The notes beneath the pieces are model-generated. The model was not told the DNA's origin. It worked only from the letters and a program-made list of their open reading frames with translations, and searched no databases. 64,000 nucleotides of DNA from Flavobacterium sp. MDT1-60 (lineage in GTDB: Bacteria > Bacteroidota > Bacteroidia > Flavobacteriales > Flavobacteriaceae): contig NZ_CP062159.1 in NCBI RefSeq assembly GCF_014844035.1, forward strand, positions 4,960,001-5,024,000. The letters run 5' to 3'. The position numbers and the translations under genes were made by a program. Shown in pieces: positions 19,476-27,485 of this stretch; position 1 is the stretch's first letter, and the number at the start of each line of letters is the position of its first letter.

Positions 19476-20708
19476 ATGAATCATTTATTGAAATACCAAA
19501 AAACAATTGGCATCTTTATCGTTTTCTGTCTTTTAATTATTAATTATAAGATTGTATTGGCAGGGTTAGACAGTAATTTGTTTGGAATCCTATTTTCAAT
19601 AGCATTATTTTTTATTGGGGGAAGAAAAACAACCTTAAACCTAAACTTCCCTCTTTTTGCAATGATTTTTATATTAGAATTTATCAGCTACCGACTTCAT
19701 ACCAAATCTGTACATTTTCTGGCTTTGGCTTTATTTATATGTCTTATATATTATAACATAACTCAAAAATTTTCATTCATTGCCTTCATCTGCGTCCTTT
19801 TGTTTTCTTCACTTTTTAGTACATTTTTCGATTATCTGACAACAGAAATAAAACAAGCTCTTTGCTATTTTGTCTATGTGACTTTAAAGAATTTTATCCC
19901 AATTAATAAAATAGAAGGTGTTAATTTTTATATTAATAATGCAAAAATCACGATTGACACTGCCTGTATGGGTTTGTCAATGTTTAAAACGGGTTTGTTG
20001 TCTGGCGCACTTTTACTGACATTGGAAGAAAAAAAACATCAAAAATATTTCAACATCATACAAATTCTTCTTTTTTGCTGTGTCTTAATTGTCCTGAATA
20101 TTATTTCAAATTATTTCAGAATCATCACGTTGATTTTATTTAATTGTACCGAAGAAAATGTACTACATCATACTATTGGAATACTCTGTTTTATCTTTTA
20201 TCAAATTATACCAATGCTTTTTTTAATCCGTTTCTTTAAACCGAAAAAAGAAGAAATTAAAATAACGAAGAATTTTTATCCAATTTTCTTCACTATCATT
20301 CCCACAATAATAGTAGTAGTCGCCACCAGTTTTGAAATAAAAAAAGAACAGTATTACAATTTACTTGAAAATCTAAATCCGGAATATAAAAATCAAAAAG
20401 GAGTTTGGGTAAATAAGGAAGTATTTAAAATTGTGACATCAGACAAACTAATTTATATTAAAACTTCTAATCACAACCCATTAGTTTGCTGGACAGGCGC
20501 CGGATATAAAATAATTGAATCGAAGGAAGTTAAAAAAGGAAATGAAAAAATTTGGCAGGTTAAAATAGAGAAAGATCAAATCCTATATTACTCTTATTGG
20601 TGGTATGAATGCAATAGTAAAAAGTACACTTCACTTATTGACGTCCTTTTAATGAAACTATTCGACAACAAACCTGTGCGCCTAATTAACGAAACAAGTA
20701 AAGCTTAA
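19476..20708 (+). CDS. xrtN: Exosortase N (XrtN) with EpsI-like C-terminal domain
   Basis: A 410-residue multi-pass membrane protease/transpeptidase. The catalytic triad expected of exosortases is visible: Cys164 in TACMGLSM, Arg215 in SNYFR and His231/232 in HHTIG, each at the edge of a predicted helix. After a final transmembrane segment (about 267-285), residues 290-400 form a soluble domain. It has an HNPLVCWTGAGYKI segment (His333, Cys338) and a later YYSYWWYE, resembling the EpsI/DUF3485 proteins that usually accompany exosortases as separate genes. It is translationally contiguous with the VIT-domain gene, its presumed target. Confidence 0.85.
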   Translation: MNHLLKYQKTIGIFIVFCLLIINYKIVLAGLDSNLFGILFSIALFFIGGRKTTLNLNFPLFAMIFILEFISYRLHTKSVHFLALALFICLIYYNITQKFSFIAFICVLLFSSLFSTFFDYLTTEIKQALCYFVYVTLKNFIPINKIEGVNFYINNAKITIDTACMGLSMFKTGLLSGALLLTLEEKKHQKYFNIIQILLFCCVLIVLNIISNYFRIITLILFNCTEENVLHHTIGILCFIFYQIIPMLFLIRFFKPKKEEIKITKNFYPIFFTIIPTIIVVVATSFEIKKEQYYNLLENLNPEYKNQKGVWVNKEVFKIVTSDKLIYIKTSNHNPLVCWTGAGYKIIESKEVKKGNEKIWQVKIEKDQILYYSYWWYECNSKKYTSLIDVLLMKLFDNKPVRLINETSKA

Positions 20709-20713
20709 AATAA

Positions 20714-20747
20714 GAAAACCTGACAAGTTTATTTGACAGGCTTTCTT
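20714..20747. terminator. Imperfect terminator between converging genes
   Basis: CCTGACAA (from 20719) pairs with TTGACAGG (to 20740) with one mismatch, flanked by AAAA on the left and CTTTCTT on the right. It could serve both xrtN and the convergent MoxR gene. Confidence 0.5.
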
Positions 20748-20764
20748 ATAAATTTCATCTATCA

Positions 20765-21718
20765 CTAAAGTAACTTCTGAATAATAATATCTTCTGTTAT
20801 TCCTTCAGCATCTGCTTTATAATTTTTAATAATTCTGTGGCGTAAAATTCCGGTTGCAACTGCTTTTACATCTTCAATATCTGGTGAAAATTTACCATGA
20901 AAAGCTGCATGTGCTTTTGCTGCCAGAATCAAATTTTGAGAAGCTCTTGGCCCAGCACCCCAGTCCAAATAATTTTTCACAAAAGCATTAGACAAAGCAT
21001 TATCAGGACGAGTTTTGCTAACCAAAGTCACTGCATATTCAATTACATTATCTGCCACAGGGATTCTGCGGATCAAATGTTGGAAATCAATAATTTCTTG
21101 TGCCGTAAATAATGGATTAATCGTTGTTTTCACATCAGATGTTGTACGTTTAACAACCTGAACTTCTTCTTCAAAAGTTGGATATTCTAATTTTACAGCA
21201 AACATAAAACGGTCTAACTGAGCTTCCGGTAACGGATACGTTCCCTCTTGCTCAATTGGATTTTGAGTTGCTAATACAAAATATGGTAAATCTAATTTAT
21301 AATTTTGTCCTGCAATAGTTACCGAACGTTCCTGCATTGCTTCAAGTAAAGCGGCTTGTGTTTTTGGTGGAGTTCTATTGATCTCATCTGCCAAAATAAT
21401 ATTTGAAAAGATCGGTCCTTTGATGAATTTAAACTGTCTGTTTTCATCCAGAATCTCACTTCCTAAAATATCTGAAGGCATCAAATCCGGCGTAAACTGA
21501 ATTCTTTTAAAATCTAAACCTAAAGCCTGAGACAAAGTATTAATCATTAATGTTTTTGCCAAGCCCGGAACTCCAATTAAAAGAGCGTGTCCTCCTGAAA
21601 ATATACACAATAAAATTTGATCTACAACTGCATCCTGGCCTACAATGATTTTTGCTATTTCTGATTTTAATTCGTTTCGTTTTTGGACTAAATTATGAAT
21701 TGCTGCTACGTCAGACAT
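20765..21718 (-). CDS. MoxR-family AAA+ ATPase
   Basis: A 317-residue AAA+ protein of the MoxR type. Walker A is GVPGLAKT (49-56), Walker B is IILADEINRTPPKTQ (about 108-122), and sensor and lid regions include ATQNPIEQEGTYPLPEAQLDRF. MoxR ATPases act as chaperones that activate partner proteins, usually with a VWA-domain protein and a DUF58 protein encoded nearby; neither is present here. The neighbour upstream is a SurA-like isomerase, which would suggest an envelope-related job, but a terminator separates the two genes. Confidence 0.9.
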   Translation of the reverse strand: MSDVAAIHNLVQKRNELKSEIAKIIVGQDAVVDQILLCIFSGGHALLIGVPGLAKTLMINTLSQALGLDFKRIQFTPDLMPSDILGSEILDENRQFKFIKGPIFSNIILADEINRTPPKTQAALLEAMQERSVTIAGQNYKLDLPYFVLATQNPIEQEGTYPLPEAQLDRFMFAVKLEYPTFEEEVQVVKRTTSDVKTTINPLFTAQEIIDFQHLIRRIPVADNVIEYAVTLVSKTRPDNALSNAFVKNYLDWGAGPRASQNLILAAKAHAAFHGKFSPDIEDVKAVATGILRHRIIKNYKADAEGITEDIIIQKLL

Positions 21719-21738
21719 TTAAGTATGTTTTTAAATTG

Positions 21739-21783
21739 AAAAAGAGTTAGCTCTATGAATTCATAAAACTAACTCTTTTTATT
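21739..21783 (-). terminator. Terminator after the SurA-like gene
   Basis: AAAAAGAGTTAG (21739-21750) pairs perfectly with CTAACTCTTTTT (21769-21780). It lies between the minus-strand isomerase gene and the minus-strand MoxR gene. Confidence 0.75.
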
Positions 21784-21796
21784 TATTTAATAAAAA

Positions 21797-23227
21797 TTAT
21801 TTTTTCAACCAATTGTTCGTAAAAGCACAATCTCTATATTCTCCAATAATTTTAATGTAAGTATCTTTAATCTTAGTATCGAACCATTTTCCAATTGCTT
21901 CAATCTGTTTTTCTTTCAATGCTAAATCTTTAATTTTTGTATAATCCTTAGCATAATCAGCTACGTGCTCATCAATTCTATTAGTAACAGTAATTAATTT
22001 ATACGTTTTTTTTCCTTTATCATCTGTACTTAAAAGCGGCTGAGAAACTTCAGTATCTTTTAGATTCGAAACCTGGCTATACAATGTAGGATCCATCTTA
22101 GTTAACTCAAAACGAGTGTCTTGCGTATTAGGATTTATTAATACACCCCCATTTGCTCTTGTTTCTTTCTCGTCAGACTCTGTTCTGGCAGCATCTGCAA
22201 AGGTTACTTCTTTAGATTCTATCTTTTTTCTAATGTTGGTAATTCTTTCTTTTGCTTCTTTCAATGCATCCTCAGTAACCGTTGGTGAAATTAAAATATG
22301 ACGTAACTCAACTTCTTGTCCCTTAATTTTATCTATCATAATAATATGATATCCAAAATTTGTTTTAAAAGGCTCTGAAATTTCACCTTCCTGCAAGCTA
22401 AATGCTACATCTTTAAATTCTTTTACAAAAGGTGTTTTTCTGGTCATTTTATAATATCCTCCATTTGATGAAGACCCGGGATCCTGCGAATACAAAACTG
22501 CTTTTGTAGCAAAACTTGAACCCTCAAGAACATCTTTTCTAATAGCATTTAATCTATCAATTACTTTTTGTTCATCTTCTTTTGAAACTTTTGGTTCTAC
22601 CACAATCTGCGCCACTTCCATTTCTGCTCCAAAAGTTGGAAGCTCATCTTTAGGTATTTTTTTAAAGAAATTACGAACTTCTTCGGGTGTAATTTGTACG
22701 CCATCGACAATTTTATCTCTCATTTCTGAAGATAATTTTTGTTCTTTTAAAATATCTGCAAAATAAGTTTTAAACTCTTCTACCGAACTTTTTTTATAAT
22801 ATTCAACTACTTTATTGATATCACCCACTTGTTTTACCATATAATTCAGTCTGTCGTCCATCATGCTTCTTACTTCTGCATCACTTACTATAATACTATC
22901 CTGAATCGCTTGGTGTGCATATAGTTTATCTTCTAAAAGTTTACCAAGCATCTGACATCTTGTAATATCTTTTACATTTCCTCCCTGAGCAGTAATTTCT
23001 AAAAATCCTTTATCAATATCTGAATCTAAAACAATATAATCTCCAACAGTAGCAATGATACCGTCAACTTTTAGCTTCTGTCCAGTAGGAACTTCAACTG
23101 GTTTTTGAGCCACAACATCTGGAATAATTTCCTGAGCCGAAACAATTGAGTTGAAAAAAAGTAAAAAACACATTGTCAACACTAGTTTGTAATCAATTGT
23201 TTTTAGCTGTAATTTTTTTAATAACAT
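21797..23227 (-). CDS. SurA-like periplasmic peptidyl-prolyl cis-trans isomerase
   Basis: A 476-residue exported chaperone. A signal sequence ends near residue 32 (FFNSIVSAQ). A SurA-type N-terminal helical region follows (about 50-175; VDGIIATVGDYIVLDSDID is the typical opening), then two parvulin (PpiC) domains at about 180-290 and 300-410. The first has PFVKEFKDVAFSLQEGEISEPFKTNFGYHII and the second starts VELRHILISP. It should help fold outer-membrane proteins such as the SusC and porin homologues elsewhere in the window. The long hydrophilic N-terminal stretch before the signal helix suggests the true start could be Met19. Confidence 0.85.
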   Translation of the reverse strand: MLLKKLQLKTIDYKLVLTMCFLLFFNSIVSAQEIIPDVVAQKPVEVPTGQKLKVDGIIATVGDYIVLDSDIDKGFLEITAQGGNVKDITRCQMLGKLLEDKLYAHQAIQDSIIVSDAEVRSMMDDRLNYMVKQVGDINKVVEYYKKSSVEEFKTYFADILKEQKLSSEMRDKIVDGVQITPEEVRNFFKKIPKDELPTFGAEMEVAQIVVEPKVSKEDEQKVIDRLNAIRKDVLEGSSFATKAVLYSQDPGSSSNGGYYKMTRKTPFVKEFKDVAFSLQEGEISEPFKTNFGYHIIMIDKIKGQEVELRHILISPTVTEDALKEAKERITNIRKKIESKEVTFADAARTESDEKETRANGGVLINPNTQDTRFELTKMDPTLYSQVSNLKDTEVSQPLLSTDDKGKKTYKLITVTNRIDEHVADYAKDYTKIKDLALKEKQIEAIGKWFDTKIKDTYIKIIGEYRDCAFTNNWLKK

Positions 23228-23728
23228 TATTTTAAATTTAATTTGAATGTAAAGATCTTGCCTTCGTACTTCTTTTTTAAAGTAAAAATCACTAAATAAT
23301 TAAGATCTAGTTCCTTTTAAGTTATAACGAACAAAAATAACAATTCAATCACATAATACAACTATCAGCCATACTATTAACAAAAAATTATATGGATTGC
23401 ATTTCGATTTCACAAATAGAAGCGTTTCCCGGATGATTATTCGCTAAACCGAGAAGAAAACCTCACTTCTAAAATTTCTCAGAAATAGCTTGGTTGAAAA
23501 CACACGAAAACACAAACGACTAAATTTCAATAAAATAAAAAAAAGTTTTTAACACTACAACGTTTTCGTTGTATAACTATTTTCTTATAAAAACGAACCG
23601 AATTAAAAAACATATACTTTAGATGCGTAATTAATAATTTTTAGATGCTAAAATTGTGAATATCTCTTTTAAATATTTAAAAATAAATAATTACAAAACT
23701 TTATTAACCTTTTAACCAAATCTTAATT
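23228..23728. other. Divergent intergenic region before the alpha-amylase
   Basis: About 500 AT-rich bases between the SurA-like gene (minus) and the amylase gene (plus). The only clear signal is the 18-base palindrome at 23556-23573 (separate entry). No gene or RNA was recognised. Confidence 0.6.
23556..23573. promoter_or_regulatory. Candidate LacI-type operator upstream of the amylase gene
   Basis: TACAACG-TTTT-CGTTGTA is a perfect palindrome with half-sites ending in CG, the look of LacI-family sugar-regulator operators. It sits about 155 bases upstream of the alpha-amylase start. Sequence is directly seen; the assignment to a LacI-type regulator is inference, and no such regulator is encoded in this window. 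Confidence 0.4.
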
Positions 23729-25168
23729 ATGAAAAACCACAATGCAAAAATTTATTTGATGACTGCGATCACAGCATTTTTTTGTTCGTGTTCGCCAAAT
23801 GAAACAACTGAAGTTGACTCAAGAGCTGAAAGTCAACAATTTGAAATTATTAATGTGACACATCATGACGGAAAGCCTTTTAGCACAGGAGCTAAATCAT
23901 CACTAACTGGAAAATATGTTGATAATCCAGGTGGCGGAGTTATGATGCAAGCCTTTTATTGGGATGTTCCGGCCGGAGGAAATTGGTGGAATACCGTTAA
24001 TGGTAAAGTGACCGCGTGGTCGAATGCCGGAATAGGTTCTATTTGGCTTCCACCTGCTTCAAAAGCACAAAACGGGGCTTTCTCTATGGGATACGATCCA
24101 ACAGATTATTTTGATTTTGGAGATTATAATCAAAATGGAACTACAGAAACGAGATTTGGGTCTAAAACTGAATTGGTAAGTTTGATTACAAAAGCACATA
24201 CTGAAAACATGAAAGTATATGCCGACATTGTAATTAATCACAATAGTGGAGGGCAATCTGAAGCAAATCCATTTACAGGAACTAATACGTGGACTAATTT
24301 TAATGGAATTGCTTCCGGAAAATTCAAACGCACTTATGTGAATTTTTATAAAAATAGTTATGGAAACAACGACGAAGGTTCTTTTGGAGGTTTTCCAGAC
24401 TTGTGCCATGCAGATCCTTATGTACAGGATTGGTTATGGAAAAGAGCTGACGGAGTTGGTAAATATTATAAAAACACCATGAAATTTGACGGATGGCGAT
24501 TTGATTATGTGAAAGGTTTTGCTCCTTGGGTTGTATACGATTGGAATGCAAACGTTGGTGGATTTTCTGTTGGTGAATTATGGGATTCTAATGTAGACAT
24601 ATTAAATAACTGGGCTAATAGTGCCAACAGTTCAGTCTTTGATTTTGCCTGTTATTATAAAATGAATGATGCTTTTGACGGAAATAATCTTGCGCTTCTG
24701 AATGATGATATGATGTGGAAAAGAAATCCGTACAAAGCAGTAACATTTGTAGCAAATCATGATACTGATGAGATTTCAAATAAATTATTGGCGTATTCAT
24801 ATATTTTAACGCATGAAGGATACCCAACAATCTTCTACAGAGATTATGAAGAATGGCTTGATAAAACGAAACTAAACAATTTGATTTGGATTCATAATAA
24901 CAAAGCAACAGGGACAACGTCGATTTTATACTCAGACAATGATGAATATGTAGCCAGAAGAAATGGATACAATGGAAATCCAGGATTAGTTGTTTACATT
25001 AATAATTCTGATGTTTGGCAGGAAAGATGGATTCAGACAAATTGGGCTAATACTCAAATTAAAGATTTTACAGGTAATTCGACCTGGTATCCAACTACAC
25101 AAGCGGATAAATGGGTAAAAATTCAATGTCCTCCAAAAGGATATTCGGTTTGGTCTATTAATCAATAA
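23729..25168 (+). CDS. Alpha-amylase lipoprotein, GH13, archaeal-like
   Basis: A 479-residue predicted surface lipoprotein (lipobox Cys at 19-21, FFCSC) with a GH13 alpha-amylase domain. The four conserved GH13 regions are clear: DIVINH (166-171), GWRFDYVKGF with nucleophile Asp259, GELWD with acid/base Glu283, and FVANHD with Asp345. Long stretches (MMQAFYWDVP, IWLPPASKAQNGAFSMGYDPTDYFD, FYRDYEEWL) closely resemble Pyrococcus/Thermococcus alpha-amylases (GH13_7-like). It hydrolyses internal alpha-1,4 bonds in starch. No SusCD or other CAZyme gene adjoins it, but a palindromic operator-like site lies upstream. Confidence 0.9.
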   Translation: MKNHNAKIYLMTAITAFFCSCSPNETTEVDSRAESQQFEIINVTHHDGKPFSTGAKSSLTGKYVDNPGGGVMMQAFYWDVPAGGNWWNTVNGKVTAWSNAGIGSIWLPPASKAQNGAFSMGYDPTDYFDFGDYNQNGTTETRFGSKTELVSLITKAHTENMKVYADIVINHNSGGQSEANPFTGTNTWTNFNGIASGKFKRTYVNFYKNSYGNNDEGSFGGFPDLCHADPYVQDWLWKRADGVGKYYKNTMKFDGWRFDYVKGFAPWVVYDWNANVGGFSVGELWDSNVDILNNWANSANSSVFDFACYYKMNDAFDGNNLALLNDDMMWKRNPYKAVTFVANHDTDEISNKLLAYSYILTHEGYPTIFYRDYEEWLDKTKLNNLIWIHNNKATGTTSILYSDNDEYVARRNGYNGNPGLVVYINNSDVWQERWIQTNWANTQIKDFTGNSTWYPTTQADKWVKIQCPPKGYSVWSINQ

Positions 25169-25186
25169 TTTGTAAAAACAACAATT

Positions 25187-25219
25187 AAAAGACTGTTCTG
25201 GAAAAACAGTCTTTTTTTT
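25187..25219 (+). terminator. Terminator after the amylase gene
   Basis: AAAAGACTGTT (25187-25197) pairs with AACAGTCTTTT (25205-25215), followed by a run of eight T ending at 25219. Confidence 0.85.
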
Positions 25220-25296
25220 GCTTTAAAGTTTCTGTTTATAAAGTAATGACTTCTAAATTATAGAAGTGAATATTTTTATTAAGCCGTAATTAATAG

Positions 25297-25304
25297 TACT
25301 TTTG
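25297..25304 (+). promoter_or_regulatory. Putative -7 promoter box of prfC
   Basis: TACTTTTG, the flavobacterial -7 consensus, lies 20 bases before the ATG of prfC. The -33 region is degenerate. Confidence 0.5.
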
Positions 25305-25324
25305 CAAACCTATTTATACAAAAT

Positions 25325-26914
25325 ATGAGCTTTTTAAAAGAAATACAACGCAGAAGAACATTCGGAATTATATCGCATCCCGATGCAGGTAAAACAACTT
25401 TAACTGAAAAATTATTGTTATTTGGAGGTGCAATTCAGGAAGCTGGTGCGGTAAAAAATAATAAAATAAAAAAAGGAGCAACGAGTGATTTCATGGAAAT
25501 CGAACGCCAAAGAGGTATTTCGGTTTCGACTTCTGTACTTGCTTTTAATTATAAAGATAAAAAAATCAACATTCTTGATACTCCGGGACACAAGGATTTT
25601 GCCGAAGATACTTTTAGAACTTTAACTGCTGTTGATAGTGTTATTGTTGTAATTGATGTCGCAAAAGGGGTTGAGGAACAAACGGAGAAATTGGTTGCAG
25701 TTTGTAGAATGAGAAACATTCCGATGATTGTTTTCATCAATAAATTAGACCGTGAAGGAAAGGATGCTTTTGACTTAATGGATGAAGTTGAACAGAAATT
25801 AGGTTTGACAGTTACTCCTTTAAGTTTCCCTATAGGAATGGGTTATGACTTTCAGGGAATTTATAATTTATGGGAACAAAACATCAATCTTTTTAGCGGT
25901 GACAGCCGTAAGAATATTGAAGAAACTATTGCTTTTTCAGACGTTCAAAATCCTGAATTAGAAAAAATAATAGGTCAAAAACCTGCAGATAAATTGCGTG
26001 AAGAATTAGAATTAATTGATGAAGTGTATCCAAAATTTGAGCGTCAGGATTATTTAGACGGAAAAATTCAGCCTGTATTTTTTGGTTCAGCTTTAAATAA
26101 TTTTGGAGTTCGTGAATTGTTAGATTGTTTCGTCACTATCGCACCATCTCCAAGACCAAAAGATTCTGAAACACGTTTAGTGGATCCAAAAGAAGAAAAG
26201 ATGACAGGTTTTGTATTTAAAATCCATGCTAATATGGATCCAAAACACAGAGATCGTCTAGCTTTTATCAAAATTGTTTCCGGAACTTTCGAAAGAAATA
26301 AGCCTTATTACCACGTTCGTCAAAAGAAAAACTTAAAATTTTCTAGTCCAAATGCATTCTTTGCTGAGAAAAAAGAAATTGTAGACATTTCATATCCTGG
26401 TGATATCGTAGGTTTACACGACACAGGAAATTTCAAGATTGGAGACACTTTAACAGAAGGAGAAATAATGAGTTTCAAGGGAATTCCAAGTTTCTCTCCG
26501 GAACACTTTAGATACATCAATAATGCGGACCCTATGAAAGCCAAGCAATTGGACAAAGGTGTAGATCAGTTGATGGATGAAGGTGTTGCTCAGTTATTTA
26601 CATTAGAAATGAATAATCGTAAAGTTATCGGAACTGTTGGAGCACTTCAATATGAGGTAATTCAGTACCGTTTAGAACATGAGTATGGTGCAAAATGTAC
26701 TTATGAAAACTTCCCGGTTCATAAAGCGTGTTGGGTAAAACCTGATGATGCCAAAAATGACGAGTTTAAAGAATTCAAACGTATCAAACAAAAGTTCTTA
26801 GCTCATGATAAGTACGGACAATTGGTATTCTTAGCTGATTCTGATTTTACAATCCAAATGACACAAAGCAAATATCCGAGTGTGAAATTATTTTTCACTT
26901 CTGAATTTGATTAA
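25325..26914 (+). CDS. prfC: Peptide chain release factor 3
   Basis: A 529-residue translational GTPase. G1 is SHPDAGKT (17-24), the switch region contains RQRGISVSTSVLAF, G3 is DTPGHKDF, and G4 is NKLDRE. The C-terminal part has the domain II/III layout of RF3 (MTGFVFKIHANMDPKHRDRLAFIKIVSGTF), ending with the FFTSEFD-type tail. RF3 recycles RF1/RF2 from the ribosome after termination. It is a single-gene unit, with its own -7 box upstream and a strong palindromic terminator downstream. Confidence 0.95.
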   Translation: MSFLKEIQRRRTFGIISHPDAGKTTLTEKLLLFGGAIQEAGAVKNNKIKKGATSDFMEIERQRGISVSTSVLAFNYKDKKINILDTPGHKDFAEDTFRTLTAVDSVIVVIDVAKGVEEQTEKLVAVCRMRNIPMIVFINKLDREGKDAFDLMDEVEQKLGLTVTPLSFPIGMGYDFQGIYNLWEQNINLFSGDSRKNIEETIAFSDVQNPELEKIIGQKPADKLREELELIDEVYPKFERQDYLDGKIQPVFFGSALNNFGVRELLDCFVTIAPSPRPKDSETRLVDPKEEKMTGFVFKIHANMDPKHRDRLAFIKIVSGTFERNKPYYHVRQKKNLKFSSPNAFFAEKKEIVDISYPGDIVGLHDTGNFKIGDTLTEGEIMSFKGIPSFSPEHFRYINNADPMKAKQLDKGVDQLMDEGVAQLFTLEMNNRKVIGTVGALQYEVIQYRLEHEYGAKCTYENFPVHKACWVKPDDAKNDEFKEFKRIKQKFLAHDKYGQLVFLADSDFTIQMTQSKYPSVKLFFTSEFD

Positions 26915-26935
26915 ATCCTCTTTTAAAGAACATAT

Positions 26936-26972
26936 AAAAAAAGCGCTAATTATATAATTAGCGCTTTTTTTT
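26936..26972. terminator. Terminator after prfC
   Basis: AGCGCTAATTA and TAATTAGCGCT form a near-continuous palindrome flanked by seven A and eight T, so it can act in either direction. Confidence 0.85.
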
Positions 26973-27132
26973 AATTTGAATTAATCAACCTTTACTAAGT
27001 AATTATATTCCAAAAAATTAAATCTTTTTTATAGGCGATACTAAGTTAGAATAATGTCGCCTAAGGTGAAAATTTAGTCGATGAAAGTAAATTTAAATCG
27101 GTTAAAGTGCAATATTTTTAGATTTAGAGCAA

Positions 27133-27160
27133 AAAAAAGCCCCATTGCTGGGGCTTTTAA
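27133..27160 (-). terminator. Terminator of the rpoBC-DUF3467 operon
   Basis: AAAAGCCCCA (27135-27144) pairs with TGGGGCTTTT (27149-27158) around a four-base loop, directly after the DUF3467 stop codon, with extra T on the minus strand. Confidence 0.85.
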
Positions 27161-27163
27161 AAT

Positions 27164-27475
27164 TTATGCTTGTCCTGCCGGACCAAAATTAAGCGGGATT
27201 GGTGCTTGTTCAGTGTCTTTGATTTCGCCATGAGCGACTTCAAAACGATGAATATTTTCACCAATTGCTTTTAATAATCTTTTAGCATGTTGTGGTGTCA
27301 GGACAATTCTTGACTTTACCTTGGCTTTAGGAATACCTGGCATAATGCTCACAAAATCTAAAACAAACTCTGATGATGAGTGGTTGATAATCGCGAGATT
27401 AGAATAAATTCCTTCTGCAATAGTTTCATCCAACTCGATATTAATTTGCTCTTGTTGTTGTTTCGGATTACTCAT
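27164..27475 (-). CDS. DUF3467 domain protein encoded with rpoC
   Basis: A 103-residue soluble protein. The segment INIELDETIAEGIYSNLAIINHSSSEFVLDFVSIMPG, then KSRIVLTPQHAKRLLKAI, is the DUF3467 core. Its ATG is 10 bases after the rpoC stop codon and the operon terminator follows its own stop, so it must be co-transcribed with RNA polymerase subunit genes. Function is not established. Its placement suggests a role linked to transcription, but this is inference from position only. Confidence 0.85.
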   Translation of the reverse strand: MSNPKQQQEQINIELDETIAEGIYSNLAIINHSSSEFVLDFVSIMPGIPKAKVKSRIVLTPQHAKRLLKAIGENIHRFEVAHGEIKDTEQAPIPLNFGPAGQA

Positions 27476-27485
27476 AGTTTCCTAA

